From positions 1 through 64,000 of the forward strand of contig CADBRA010000052.1 in the NCBI GenBank assembly GCA_902796965.1: a DNA stretch of 64,000 nt, written 5' to 3'. Made by a program: the position numbers and the translations under genes. Shown here one piece after another: positions 15,807-25,454 of the stretch. Under the pieces are notes generated by a model that saw only the letters and a program-made list of their open reading frames with translations, searched no databases and was not told the DNA's origin. Within the stretch, counting starts at the first letter, position 1; every line of letters begins with the position of its first letter. The stretch comes from an uncultured Eubacteriales bacterium (lineage in GTDB: Bacteria; Bacillota; Clostridia; Peptostreptococcales; Anaerovoracaceae).

Positions 15807-16175
15807 CTATTTTTTTTCGCGGTTAACTGCCAGCCATGCACCGAGTGCAGCCGCGATCGCTACGACGATACCTCCGATCCTCACAGTCTTCGCATTGCCG
15901 CCGCTGTTATTCTGCGAGCCGCTCTCTTCCTCAGCGGAACCGGCGCTCGAATCAGACGATGCAGCGCTCGACTTCACTGCTGTAAAAACTACACTGTCAG
16001 ACGACGCTTGTGAATAACCGGAATCCGGCTGATATACCGTTTCAACAGCAGACGGCCGAGCTGCAGGAATATCTGTATCAGCAAAAACAACTCCTGCCGA
16101 GCAGAACAGAAAGAGCGCTGCCGCAAATATTACTGCAGATATTTTTGATCTGAATTTATGATTGTAATATTTCAT
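15807..16175 (-). CDS. Secreted, C-terminally anchored Ser-rich small protein
   Basis: The product (122 aa) has a clear signal peptide (about 1-33; charged start, hydrophobic core, cleavage near GVVFA-DT). A low-complexity Ser/Ala/Glu/Gly linker follows (about 55-93). It ends in one membrane segment (about 98-115) and a short positive tail (NREKK), so it would sit outside the cell, held by its C-terminus. There is no LPXTG-like motif and no catalytic domain. I do not recognise the family; a membrane-tethered surface spacer is an inference from its shape. It is monocistronic. Confidence 0.6.
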   Translation of the reverse strand: MKYYNHKFRSKISAVIFAAALFLFCSAGVVFADTDIPAARPSAVETVYQPDSGYSQASSDSVVFTAVKSSAASSDSSAGSAEEESGSQNNSGGNAKTVRIGGIVVAIAAALGAWLAVNREKK

Positions 16176-16609
16176 TTTAAGCCTTTCACCTCTTCATAAT
16201 TTTTTACTCTGAGAAAATACCTATTCTGATTTTACATACAATGTGCACAAACTTCAATGCACACTGCGAATACATCATGAAAAATATTATTGCTGTCTGA
16301 AAAAGAATTGAACTGTAACACCGCCATGTATATACAAGACGCTCTGCACAGGAACCTTTTTCCGGTATAACTGCTCACACATTCGTGATCAGACAGAATA
16401 CATCAGCTGCAGATGATATCGTGCTGTTTCAGCGCAAGACAAAGTTCTCACAGCAAGAGCACAAATTAAGTGTTAATTTATTGAAATATATTATTGAATA
16501 CTCTAATCCATATAACTATAATAGCTTATGTTGCGGGCGGATGTCATAGCTTATATGACAATATTTTAACATGCTTGCCATACGCCTGCGGTGAAATGGA
16601 GGAATCAGG
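16176..16609. other. Divergent intergenic region with the butyrate kinase leader
   Basis: About 430 bases separate two divergent genes. The right part holds the buk promoter and an 80-nt leader with a small hairpin (TGTCATA-GCT-TATATGACA, 16541-16560) before the AGGAGG-like ribosome site. The left part shows nothing recognisable. Confidence 0.5.
16494..16522 (+). promoter_or_regulatory. Sigma-A promoter of butyrate kinase
   Basis: TTGAAT, 17-nt spacer, perfect TATAAT. Predicted start near 16529. Confidence 0.75.
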
Positions 16610-17800
16610 ATGCAGACATATAAAATACTGGCGGTAAACCCGGGATCGACTTCTACCAAGGTTTCATATCACGAAAACGAAAAGATGATTTTTCAGACCG
16701 ACGTATTTCACGATTCTTCGGTACTGCTTAAATTTCCTACGATAAACGACCAGCTCGACTACCGTCTGGCAGTAATAGAAAAATTTCTCAAGAGCAAAGA
16801 TATAGATCTGAACTCTATAGATGCGATAGTCGGCCGCGGAGGCGGATGCTGTTCCGTAAAGAGCGGGATTTATGAGATAAACGACAAACTCATCGAAGAC
16901 ACGCGTGAAGCAAAGGGCGGGCTTTATCATTCATCCATGCTCGGAGTTCAGCTCGCTGATGAACTTCACAAGAGATACGGAGGCAGAATGTTCATGATGG
17001 ATCCGCCGGTTGTCGACGAGCTCTGCGATTATGCCAGGATTACAGGCGTAAAAGGTATTTACAGAAGAGCTGTATCGCATGCGTTGAATCTCAAAGCCAC
17101 AGCAAAACATCATGCAAAAATCATAGGAAAAAAATATGAGGACTGCCGATTCATAGCGTGCCACATCGACGGCGGCATCTCTATCACGGCACATCTCGAC
17201 GGACGCATGATTGACGGAAATGATGCCGGCGGAGGAGAAGGTCCTTTCACGCCGACGAGAATGGGAAGCATGGCTGTCACCGACATGAACAACCGCATGA
17301 AAGGCTTTTCCCACGATGAAATCCGCAGTCTCTGCAGTCAGGCAGGCGGACTGAGCAGCCACTTCGGAACTTCAAACTCTAATAAAATCCATGCCGCAGC
17401 AGAAGCAGGCGATCCCGAAGCGTCAAGAGTATGGAACGCTATGATATATCAGATTTGCAAATGGATAGGCGCAATGGCTGCAGTTCTCGAGGGAAAAGTA
17501 GACGCTATCATACTGACCGGCGGTCTTATGAGGTTTGATGACGTTGAGCAGGAGATTCAGAAACGCTGCGGCTGGATAGCTCCTATAGCTGTCTATGTCG
17601 GCGAAATGGAGCAGACAGCCATGGCCGACGGAGCGCTCCAGGTTCTCAGAGGAGAAATACAGCCTGAAGAATATACAGGAGTTCCTGTATGGACAGGATT
17701 CGACGATGAACACCAGAAGTTCGATACGCCGCTTAATATCAGAAAATCTTCCGCAGAAGCTAACAGTACCCCTAAATTAGGCTCTAACGACATCAGATAA
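16610..17800 (+). CDS. buk: Butyrate kinase
   Basis: Buk interconverts butyryl phosphate + ADP and butyrate + ATP, an acetate/sugar-kinase/Hsp70 fold. The phosphate-1 motif LAVNPGSTSTKVSYHE starts the protein; VGRGGGCCSVKSG, MMDPPVV, CHIDGGISITAHLDGRMID and ILTGGLMRFDDV follow as in the family. At 396 aa it is some 35 residues longer than usual Buk proteins (about 355-360). The excess is a polar tail after EEYTGVPVWTGF. No phosphotransbutyrylase (ptb) gene lies beside it, unlike the classic ptb-buk operon. The ribosome site GGAGGAATCAGG is strong. A branched-chain acyl kinase role is also possible. Confidence 0.9.
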   Translation: MQTYKILAVNPGSTSTKVSYHENEKMIFQTDVFHDSSVLLKFPTINDQLDYRLAVIEKFLKSKDIDLNSIDAIVGRGGGCCSVKSGIYEINDKLIEDTREAKGGLYHSSMLGVQLADELHKRYGGRMFMMDPPVVDELCDYARITGVKGIYRRAVSHALNLKATAKHHAKIIGKKYEDCRFIACHIDGGISITAHLDGRMIDGNDAGGGEGPFTPTRMGSMAVTDMNNRMKGFSHDEIRSLCSQAGGLSSHFGTSNSNKIHAAAEAGDPEASRVWNAMIYQICKWIGAMAAVLEGKVDAIILTGGLMRFDDVEQEIQKRCGWIAPIAVYVGEMEQTAMADGALQVLRGEIQPEEYTGVPVWTGFDDEHQKFDTPLNIRKSSAEANSTPKLGSNDIR

Positions 17801-17837
17801 ATCAACATCAGATTGCATACTTCGATCTCTGATGGTT

Positions 17838-17884
17838 AAAAAAGACAATTTTCTGCTGAGTGGCAGAGAATTGTCTTTTTCTTT
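17838..17884 (+). terminator. Intrinsic terminator after butyrate kinase
   Basis: AAAAAGACAATT pairs with AATTGTCTTTTT, with CTGC/GCAG paired inside the loop, and is followed by further T residues. Confidence 0.88.
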
Positions 17885-18112
17885 TTGATTTTCTATGCAG
17901 CTTCAAATAGGGTCAGCGAGCGTCAGGCAGTCCTAAATTCCTAACGATTTTAGATTGTCAGTTTTAGCGAAGCGTTTTTATTGCGGGATGACGCCGGTGA
18001 ATCCGAACTGATCCTGACAATCTGACTTCGTTTTTCTGATTTTCTGGCTGTAAATATCTGATTGATTATATATAAAGCATCGTACAGATTTTTCTATATA
18101 GTAACGTCGTCC
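17885..18112. other. Convergent intergenic region with a spaced inverted repeat
   Basis: No gene. AGATTGTCAG (17952-17961) and CTGACAATCT (18014-18023) form a perfect 10-bp inverted repeat about 52 nt apart. Each arm is followed outward or inward by similar TTTT/CGAAG-containing DNA. It could be a loose terminator for addA or a small palindromic element. Confidence 0.5.
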
Positions 18113-21100
18113 CTAATATAAGTCGGTCTGTTTTATAACGACTTCACGGCCGGCTCTGAGCATGAACAGGCTCGCACGCTCTACAGGCTCGCCGTATTCC
18201 TTTTCAACTACTTCGCAGTAAAGCTCAATCTGACGCCCGTAGAGCTTTTTGAAGCGGCTGAAGCCGTTTCGTTCGTCAGCGGCGCTGCACCAGTCTGTCT
18301 TGAAGTCGATAACTACTATACCGCTTTCGTCTCTGAATGCACAGTCTATCACGCCCTGTATCAGGATTTTACTCGGCAGGCTGTCCGCGACAGCGCGGCT
18401 GATTTCCGGACTATCTGCTTCTGCCGCCAGCTCCGCCGTACTTTTTTTCATCGTGAACGCCCATTCGTTCCTGCGCTTTACAGCGCGGCATGCGCGTTTC
18501 CCGAGTTCAGACGAAAAGAATGATGCGATATCTGAATATGAAACTGCAGAAGCTTCCTCCTCTGTCATGAGTCCGCGCCCGACAAGGCTTCTCGTAAATT
18601 CTCTTATGCGTTTCTCGTCATTTTTCTCCGAATAATCTATTAATTCGAGGATTTTATGAGTCAGCGTTCCCCTGCGTGCCGGCGCGATTTTACTTTCGCC
18701 GCGGAGGAAACGCGGCACATCTCCTTCATCCGGCATATCGCATGCAGCCTGATCTTCAGCAGGGGTTTCTGGTCCCTGCACATCCTTTGCAGCAATTTCG
18801 GATTCTTCGTATTTTTCATCTGCCACATCATTTTCATACAGTTCGCTGCCGACGTCTGACGGGAGCATATGAGGACGTCTTTCATCTGATTCGCCGCGCA
18901 GCATTCTGTTTATACCTGTCACGGTAAATTTTGATTTCGTCAACGTTTCTCTGACATACGGATATTGGCTGTCAAAGCGCTTCTGAATTGCTGCGATCAT
19001 CCCGTGTTCATCTTTGAATTCAGGAAATCCTTCGGAGATCTCTCTCATGATATTTATCCGGCTTTCTGTTTTAGAAACTGCATCTCCGGCAAATTCAACT
19101 GCGTCGTGAACGATCACATCTATTCCTGCTTCTGCGGCGTTTGACAATACCCACTGAATCCTGCTGTCGTCGCTCTGAACATTCATCTCATCCGCGAGTT
19201 CGGCCGCTTTAAGTGTTTTTTCAGCACTTCTGACGTTCGCCGTCATGATAAGTTCATCTTTAGCTCTGGTCATCGCCACATATAGTATGCGTTTTTCCTC
19301 TTCAAAATCTTCGCGCCTCTTTACATCTTCAATCGCAGAGTAATTCACTGGCACAAATGACGTATGAGCTGCTGTATCGAAAAATTTGAGCGCCAGTCCC
19401 AGATTCTTGTGAAGCTGCATTCCGTTCATATCAGTATCGTGTCTGATATTCGCCGCAAGATTCGAAACGAATACTATAGGAAATTCAAGTCCCTTGCTCT
19501 TATGAACAGTCATGATCTGAATCATGTTGCTGATGTCGCCTTCATAAGAAGCCTGAGGCGCCCGCTGGCGGCTCTGCTTCACCCGTTCGATATAATTGAC
19601 GAAACTGAACAGACCCTCGCCCTGATTTCTTGTAAATTCCCCGGCCTTGTCGACGAGCAGTCTCAGATTTGCTGTCCTCTGAACTCCACCTGGCAGAGCT
19701 GCCGTGTAGTTCAGCAGATCTGTATCGACCATAAGTTTCCAGATAAATTCCGGAAGCGGCATATAGCGAGCCTCGACCCTCCAGTTGTCCAGCTGCTGCA
19801 CTGCCGCATGGCATTTCAGCGCAAGCTTTGTTTTTCCTTCATCAGCCAGCCTTGAAAATGCCTCGCTGTATGCACATTTTTCATCATATAATCTGATTCC
19901 GGCAAGTTCCTCGATCGAGAATCCGAATCCCCGTACAGGCGACCTCAGCACGCTTATGAGCTCCGTATCACGTCTTCTGTTGTCTATTACGCGCAGAAGA
20001 TTCATGAACATCTCGACCTCATATGTTTCAAAATAACCCTCTCCGCCCGCTATATAAGCCGGCAGTCCTCTGTCACGCAGAGCTTTCGCATATATATCGG
20101 CATTCGTTCTGGATCTCAGGAGTATGACAATATCTTCGTATCCTGCTTTTCTGACAGCCTGCAGCTTATCGTCGAACACAGGCTTTCCGAGACGTTCTGC
20201 GGCCAGTTCGGCGATCATCTCACCCTCCGCTTCCGCGGCAGTAAGCTCGCCTATCTCTCCTGTGAGCTGTTCCACATCGTCCTTCTTCATTCCTTCTACG
20301 ATATGAAGCGATGCACCGTAGTCCAGCTCTCCTCCTGTTTCATATACTGATCCCTTGTGGAGTTCAGCAGCATCGTCATAGGCGATGCCGGTCTTCTCCA
20401 TCGTCATCACGTTCCTGAAAACACCGTTTACCGAGTCAATGACACCGCTCTTGCTCCTGAAATTCATGTTCAGACTTATGAGCCTGCCGTCGGCATCTTC
20501 GCCTGTGCGGTTATATGAATTGTACTTGCCGATGAATATGTCCGGGTCAGCCTGCCTGAACTTGTATATGCTTTGCTTAACATCGCCAACCATATACACA
20601 TTTCTGCCTCTGCTGACGCTTCTTATGATCGCCTCCTGAATCCTGCTGCTGTCCTGATATTCGTCGATGAATATCGCATCATACTTGCTCTTATATGTCT
20701 CGGCAGCTTCAGTATGCTCTTTGTTCGTCAGGATGCCGTATGCCACATGCTCTATATCGGAATAATCAACCACTTTTTTTGATTTTTTTTCTGCCGCAAA
20801 TCTCAAGCTGAAATCATTTACCAGATTTTCGAGAGTTTGCGCAAACGGATATGTGGCAGCAATCTTTTCCGCGGACTCAGCAGGTGATGTTTCCGGCAGC
20901 AGCTCAGCTGCTTCCTTAACACATTGTTTCATGCCATCATTGAGAAATTTGACATCATCCTTGATGATGTCAAACGACGCTTTCTCATGCTTCTTTGCAC
21001 GCATCTGCACCCATTGAATGTCCAGAGCTTCTCTGAGGCTGTCATCGGTCATGGTATACATTTCTGCTGCAGCTGCTTTTACGGCATTCACATTTGAGCG

Positions 21101-21880
21101 TGCTTTACTCATCAGATTATCAGCCGATTTTTTGGTCAACTCGCCGAGATCGGGATATCCGCCTATCAATTCCATCATGGCATCGCCGTATTTTAAAGCC
21201 TTTTTCAGTTTTTCACTTACGGCTTTTCTGTATTCATGATAGACATCAGATTTTAAGAGGTCATCTTCGCTGCAGTTCAGCTTTTCGACATTCTCGTGGA
21301 GCCAGCCGAACGGATCCTCCATATTCATGATGAAATCATACACGCTGATGATCATACGCTTTGCACCAGCAGTCCCTTTTATGCCCGAATAAGCGTCTGC
21401 GAATTTCAGAAAGTCTTCATCTCCCGCAGCAAATCTGTCACCGAGCATATCGTCAAGACACTTGTCTCTGAGGATCACCTGCTGTGCATCGTCGCAGACT
21501 CTGAAATCCTGATCTATATCAGTCAGATAAAAATACTGCCTTATTACACCCATCAGAAATTTGTGAAACGTGCTTATATCGGCCGAAGGGATGTTTCTGA
21601 GTTGTGTTCGCACGAAATCGACTGTTTCCCTGTCGTTATTGTCATAAGCCTGCTGTTCCGCCTCTCTGAGCGCCTTTACGATCTTCTCCTTCATCTCGCC
21701 GGCCGCAGCATTCGTAAATGTCACGACGAGCATTTTCTCCACGGGAATGTGCTGTTCTACGACGAGCCTCTTTATCCTTTCCGTGAGCACAGCCGTCTTT
21801 CCCGACCCTGCCGCCGCTGAGACGAGAATATTGTCTATCGGTGCTTCTATGGCCCTTTCCTGTTGTTTTGTCCAATCCAT
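18113..21880 (-). CDS. addA: ATP-dependent helicase/nuclease subunit A
   Basis: AddA is the UvrD-like helicase and nuclease subunit of AddAB, which processes double-strand ends for RecA loading in Gram-positives. At 1255 aa the length is typical. Walker A is SAAAGSGKTAVLTERI (about 21-36), the DExx box FIDEYQDSS, motif VGDVKQSIYKFRQADP and motif TVHKSKGLEFPIVF. The C-terminal nuclease is shown by QGVIDCAF, VVIDFKTDW and the YGRQIELY motif. The start is fixed at MDWTKQQ by GGAGG nine bases upstream; a longer reading adds 22 residues. addB, usually just upstream, is absent: gpmI lies there. Confidence 0.95.
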   Translation of the reverse strand: MDWTKQQERAIEAPIDNILVSAAAGSGKTAVLTERIKRLVVEQHIPVEKMLVVTFTNAAAGEMKEKIVKALREAEQQAYDNNDRETVDFVRTQLRNIPSADISTFHKFLMGVIRQYFYLTDIDQDFRVCDDAQQVILRDKCLDDMLGDRFAAGDEDFLKFADAYSGIKGTAGAKRMIISVYDFIMNMEDPFGWLHENVEKLNCSEDDLLKSDVYHEYRKAVSEKLKKALKYGDAMMELIGGYPDLGELTKKSADNLMSKARSNVNAVKAAAAEMYTMTDDSLREALDIQWVQMRAKKHEKASFDIIKDDVKFLNDGMKQCVKEAAELLPETSPAESAEKIAATYPFAQTLENLVNDFSLRFAAEKKSKKVVDYSDIEHVAYGILTNKEHTEAAETYKSKYDAIFIDEYQDSSRIQEAIIRSVSRGRNVYMVGDVKQSIYKFRQADPDIFIGKYNSYNRTGEDADGRLISLNMNFRSKSGVIDSVNGVFRNVMTMEKTGIAYDDAAELHKGSVYETGGELDYGASLHIVEGMKKDDVEQLTGEIGELTAAEAEGEMIAELAAERLGKPVFDDKLQAVRKAGYEDIVILLRSRTNADIYAKALRDRGLPAYIAGGEGYFETYEVEMFMNLLRVIDNRRRDTELISVLRSPVRGFGFSIEELAGIRLYDEKCAYSEAFSRLADEGKTKLALKCHAAVQQLDNWRVEARYMPLPEFIWKLMVDTDLLNYTAALPGGVQRTANLRLLVDKAGEFTRNQGEGLFSFVNYIERVKQSRQRAPQASYEGDISNMIQIMTVHKSKGLEFPIVFVSNLAANIRHDTDMNGMQLHKNLGLALKFFDTAAHTSFVPVNYSAIEDVKRREDFEEEKRILYVAMTRAKDELIMTANVRSAEKTLKAAELADEMNVQSDDSRIQWVLSNAAEAGIDVIVHDAVEFAGDAVSKTESRINIMREISEGFPEFKDEHGMIAAIQKRFDSQYPYVRETLTKSKFTVTGINRMLRGESDERRPHMLPSDVGSELYENDVADEKYEESEIAAKDVQGPETPAEDQAACDMPDEGDVPRFLRGESKIAPARRGTLTHKILELIDYSEKNDEKRIREFTRSLVGRGLMTEEEASAVSYSDIASFFSSELGKRACRAVKRRNEWAFTMKKSTAELAAEADSPEISRAVADSLPSKILIQGVIDCAFRDESGIVVIDFKTDWCSAADERNGFSRFKKLYGRQIELYCEVVEKEYGEPVERASLFMLRAGREVVIKQTDLY

Positions 21881-22050
21881 GAAAAAATTCCTCCAGACTG
21901 TGTCATCAGGGACGGTTTGCCGGCTCGTTTTAAACGCATGCGGCATAACCCATTTTTTTGCGTATCGTATATCATAGAAAATTGCTTATCATCAGCGGAA
22001 TGGCACCCTCCGGCTGTAAGATAAACGGGACAATTATGAAAAAGTGCATG

Positions 22051-23595
22051 CTAAGCCTGATCTTTTATAAGCAGCGATTTCCCCGTCATTTCATCAGGCT
22101 TCTTCAAATTCATCATCTCGAGTAAAGTAGGAGCGATGTCGGCGAGAATCCCGCCTTCTCTGAGGCTGTATCCCTCTCCGCTGTAAGGCGGCATTATGAC
22201 AAAAGCAGGAACCGGATTCGTCGAATGTTTAGTCACAGGATTGCCGTCACCGTCTATCATAGTGTCAGCGTTTCCGTGGTCAGCTGTTATGAAGACAGAT
22301 GCTCCCGTTTTCTCGGCTTCAGCCACGATATCTCCGATGCAGCTGTCGACTGCTTCCACTGCCTTTACGGCCGCGTCAAACACGCCTGTGTGACCTACCA
22401 TGTCCGGATTAGCAAAGTTCATGATTATGAGATCATATTTTCCGGATTCAAGAGCCGCGACAGCGTTGTCTCTGACTTTGTATGCGCTCATCTCAGGCTT
22501 GAGATCGTACGTTGCCACTTTAGGAGAAGGAACGAGAATCCTTTCCTCGCCCGTAAACGGCTTTTCTATGCCACCATTCATAAAAAACGTAACATGTGCA
22601 TATTTTTCTGTTTCAGCCAGTCTCAGCTGCGTGAGTCCGAGTTCGGATACATACTGGCCAAGAGTATCATCCGGATGCTCCGGCGGAAATGCTACATCTG
22701 CGCCCGGCATTCCGGCTTCATATTCAGTCATGCAGACATATTTTATATCATGCGGCAATACCTCGCGCTTGAAACCGTCGAATTTCATGTCACAGAGAGC
22801 GTGTGTAATTTCTCTGGCTCTGTCCGGTCTGAAATTGAACATAACAACACTGTCTCCGTCTTTTATGGTTCCGTCAGCTCCGCTGACTACAGTCGGAAGC
22901 ACAAATTCGTCTGTCTCTCCTCTGTCATATGCAGCTGAAACTGCTCCTGCCGCTGAAGTATTTTTCATTCCCTCTCCGGCAGTCAGAGCATCATATGCCT
23001 TCTGAACTCTGTCCCATCGCTTGTCTCTGTCCATCGCGTAGTAACGGCCGGCAACAGTCGCAATTCTGCCTGCACCGGCTTTCCTCAGATGATTCTCGAG
23101 AGCATCTATGTACTTCTCAGCGCATGAAGGCGGTACATCTCTGCCGTCGAGTATGCAGTGTATGAATATGTTTTCAATGCTGTAAGAGCGTGCCATATCT
23201 ATGAGCGCAAAGAGATGGTCTATGTGACTGTGAACACCTCCGTCTGAAAGAAGTCCCATCAGATGGAGCGAATGACCGTCCGCGGCATTTTTCATGGCAG
23301 AAATCAAAGGTTTATTCTCAAAAAACGAACCATCCTCAACTGCTTTTGTAATGCGTGTGAAATCCTGATATATGATCCGGCCGGCACCAATATTGAGATG
23401 ACCTACCTCTGAATTTCCCATCTGTCCATCCGGCAGGCCGACATAACCGCCGCTCGCTCCCAGTGTCGAATGCGGATATTTTTTGAATATGCTGTTTATA
23501 TTCGGAAGATCTGCCGCCGCTATCGCATTTCCCTTTTTTTCGGATGAGCAGCCAAAACCGTCCATTATGATAAGCATCGTCGTTTTCTTGTTCAT
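22051..23595 (-). CDS. gpmI: 2,3-bisphosphoglycerate-independent phosphoglycerate mutase
   Basis: GpmI interconverts 3- and 2-phosphoglycerate in glycolysis; it is a Mn-dependent alkaline-phosphatase-superfamily enzyme. The metal Asp is in MLIIMDGFGCS and the phosphorylated Ser in GQMGNSEVGHLNIGAGR. HCILDGRDVPP and, near the C-terminus, FITADHGNADTM with KHSTNPVP complete the metal sites. The 514-aa protein starts at MNKKTTM; AAAGGA lies about 13 nt upstream, a slightly long spacing. It has its own promoter and is separated from addA by 170 nt. A mini-hairpin repeat is embedded in the codons for V-S-G-A-D. Confidence 0.96.
   Translation of the reverse strand: MNKKTTMLIIMDGFGCSSEKKGNAIAAADLPNINSIFKKYPHSTLGASGGYVGLPDGQMGNSEVGHLNIGAGRIIYQDFTRITKAVEDGSFFENKPLISAMKNAADGHSLHLMGLLSDGGVHSHIDHLFALIDMARSYSIENIFIHCILDGRDVPPSCAEKYIDALENHLRKAGAGRIATVAGRYYAMDRDKRWDRVQKAYDALTAGEGMKNTSAAGAVSAAYDRGETDEFVLPTVVSGADGTIKDGDSVVMFNFRPDRAREITHALCDMKFDGFKREVLPHDIKYVCMTEYEAGMPGADVAFPPEHPDDTLGQYVSELGLTQLRLAETEKYAHVTFFMNGGIEKPFTGEERILVPSPKVATYDLKPEMSAYKVRDNAVAALESGKYDLIIMNFANPDMVGHTGVFDAAVKAVEAVDSCIGDIVAEAEKTGASVFITADHGNADTMIDGDGNPVTKHSTNPVPAFVIMPPYSGEGYSLREGGILADIAPTLLEMMNLKKPDEMTGKSLLIKDQA
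22873..22887. repeat. Mini-hairpin repeat inside gpmI, GTCAGC-TCC-GCTGAC
   Basis: Perfect 6-bp stem. The same stem as the copies at 12869, 37969 and 50713, with the loop in the opposite orientation on the plus strand. Confidence 0.65.
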
Positions 23596-23652
23596 GATCT
23601 GTTTTATTTCCTTTCGGATCCGGTACAACCGTTGAAAATCGTGTATTCGTAG

Positions 23653-23681
23653 ATTATATCAGATGGCAGCGCATGGTGCAA
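23653..23681 (-). promoter_or_regulatory. Sigma-A promoter of gpmI
   Basis: TTGCAC, 17-nt spacer, perfect TATAAT on the minus strand; leader about 50 nt. Confidence 0.75.
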
Positions 23682-23828
23682 AAATGCGTCTTTTCCACCC
23701 TAATTGCTGCATTTTCTCAAGCAAAAACGGGACCGGCCCGATGTGTGAACCGACTGCCGGAAGTCTGACAATATGCCGGCTTCCGGAGATCACCTCAGCA
23801 TATCAAGCTGTCCCCGTATTCTGATAGC

Positions 23829-25454
23829 TTATTTCATGCAGAGCTCTTTTATTATCTGCTCCGCAATTTTAACACCGTCAACTGCGGAAGACATGATGCC
23901 TCCTGCGTATCCTGCGCCTTCTCCGCCAGGGAAAAGTCCGGCAGCGGAAATGCTCTGAAATTTGCCGTCGCGCAGTATTCTTACAGGCGACGAACTTCTC
24001 GTCTCTACTGCCGTCAGAAGTGCGCCGTCGAGATCGAAGCCATGCAGACGCCTTGACATCTCAGGCAGAGCTTCTTTCATCGCATCGGTCACAAATGCCG
24101 GGAGACAGTGCGTCAGATCAGCATGGCGTACTCCTGGTCTGTATGTCGCTTTTACAGCTGGTTCTGCAGTTCCCCGGCAGAGAAATTCGCCGACTGTCTC
24201 GGCAGGCGCGGTGTATCCTCCGCCGCCAAGCTCGTACGCGGAGCGTTCGAGAGCGCGCTGAAATTTCACCCCGGCCAGAGGAGTCGTGTCGCCAGTTTCG
24301 CGCATGCAGTCCTCCGGTGATACACTCACGAGAAGCGCGCTGTTTGCATTTTCTCCGTCTCTGGCAAATACGCTCATGCCGTTTGTCACTTCGCATTCCC
24401 TCTCAGAAGCTGCACCTACAACTGTACCTCCGGGGCACATGCAGAACGTGTATACACCTCTGCCGCTCTCCCTGCAATGATATGACAGCTTATATACAGC
24501 TGCCGACAGCCGTCCCTCGCTGTCGTTTACCTCGCCGTACTGCGCGTAATTTATGAGTGACTGCGGATGCTCGATCCTGACACCGACTGAAAACGGCTTT
24601 GCTTCCATCGCGATGCCGCTGCGGTAAAGTGTCTCAAATGTGCGGCGCGAGCTGTTTCCTATCGCGAGAACTATGTGCGATGACTCTATCATGCTACCGT
24701 CAGCGAGCTTTACGGCTTTCGCCGTTCCGTCCGCGCATTCCAGTGAAACGACTTCCGATTCAAACATGATTTCTCCGCCCAGCCCTGTGATTTTTCTGCG
24801 TATGTTTTTTACGACAGTCTTAAGCACGTCAGTTCCGATATGCGGCATGTGTTTGTACGCGATGGTCTCTGACGCTCCGGCCTCGATGAATTCTTCGTTT
24901 ACCTTGCCAATGCGCGGATCTTTTATGCCTGTCGTCAGCTTTCCGTCTGAAAACGTGCCGGCGCCGCCTTCACCGAACTGTACGTTCGACATCTCGTCCA
25001 GCTCGCCTGTCTCCCAGAAGTGCTCCACATCACGGGAGCGCTGTTCCACCTGTCTGCCCTGTTCGAGAACAATCGGCCTGAGACCGGCTTCTGCCAGTAT
25101 GAGCGCAGCGAACATGCCGCACGGGCCGAAGCCAATGATAACCGGCCGCTCCCCGTTATAGCCGCTGGTGTCCTCATATCCGCTTATAACCCGGCAGTAA
25201 GACGTGTCCGGAGCTTTTTTCAGACTGATCTTATGATCAGCCGCCCGCTTCAGAAGCCGTTCTTCATCGTCAGTTTCAAAATCGACTGTATATACAAAGC
25301 TCACTCCGCCGCGGCCGCGTGCATCTATCGATTCCTTAACTATCTTGAGATTTTTTACAGCAGTTTTTTTAACTCTGAGTCTGACGGCGGCCTTTTCTGC
25401 AATCTGGCTCACAGGCTCACCTGGTTTCAGCTTTATTCCGTTCATCCTAAGCAT
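23829..25454 (-). CDS. Uncharacterised FAD-dependent dehydrogenase (COG2509 type)
   Basis: This is a flavoprotein with an N-terminal domain of about 90 residues (MNGIKLKPGEPVSQIAEKAA) ahead of the dinucleotide-binding fold. The FAD Rossmann motif is IIGFGPCGMFAALILAEAGL (about 106-125), then NVQFGEGGAGTFSDGKL and a C-terminal FPGGEGAGYAGGIMSSAVDG. This matches the COG2509 family, widespread in Clostridia and without a known substrate. GGAGG six bases before ATG 25454 fixes the start, which overlaps the upstream flavoprotein stop by 8 nt, so the two oxidoreductases are coupled. About 541 aa, typical length. Confidence 0.85.
   Translation of the reverse strand: MLRMNGIKLKPGEPVSQIAEKAAVRLRVKKTAVKNLKIVKESIDARGRGGVSFVYTVDFETDDEERLLKRAADHKISLKKAPDTSYCRVISGYEDTSGYNGERPVIIGFGPCGMFAALILAEAGLRPIVLEQGRQVEQRSRDVEHFWETGELDEMSNVQFGEGGAGTFSDGKLTTGIKDPRIGKVNEEFIEAGASETIAYKHMPHIGTDVLKTVVKNIRRKITGLGGEIMFESEVVSLECADGTAKAVKLADGSMIESSHIVLAIGNSSRRTFETLYRSGIAMEAKPFSVGVRIEHPQSLINYAQYGEVNDSEGRLSAAVYKLSYHCRESGRGVYTFCMCPGGTVVGAASERECEVTNGMSVFARDGENANSALLVSVSPEDCMRETGDTTPLAGVKFQRALERSAYELGGGGYTAPAETVGEFLCRGTAEPAVKATYRPGVRHADLTHCLPAFVTDAMKEALPEMSRRLHGFDLDGALLTAVETRSSSPVRILRDGKFQSISAAGLFPGGEGAGYAGGIMSSAVDGVKIAEQIIKELCMK

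Noticed and set aside
15807-16175. Sortase-anchored surface protein
   Set aside because: The C-terminal helix is not preceded by an LPXTG-like motif.
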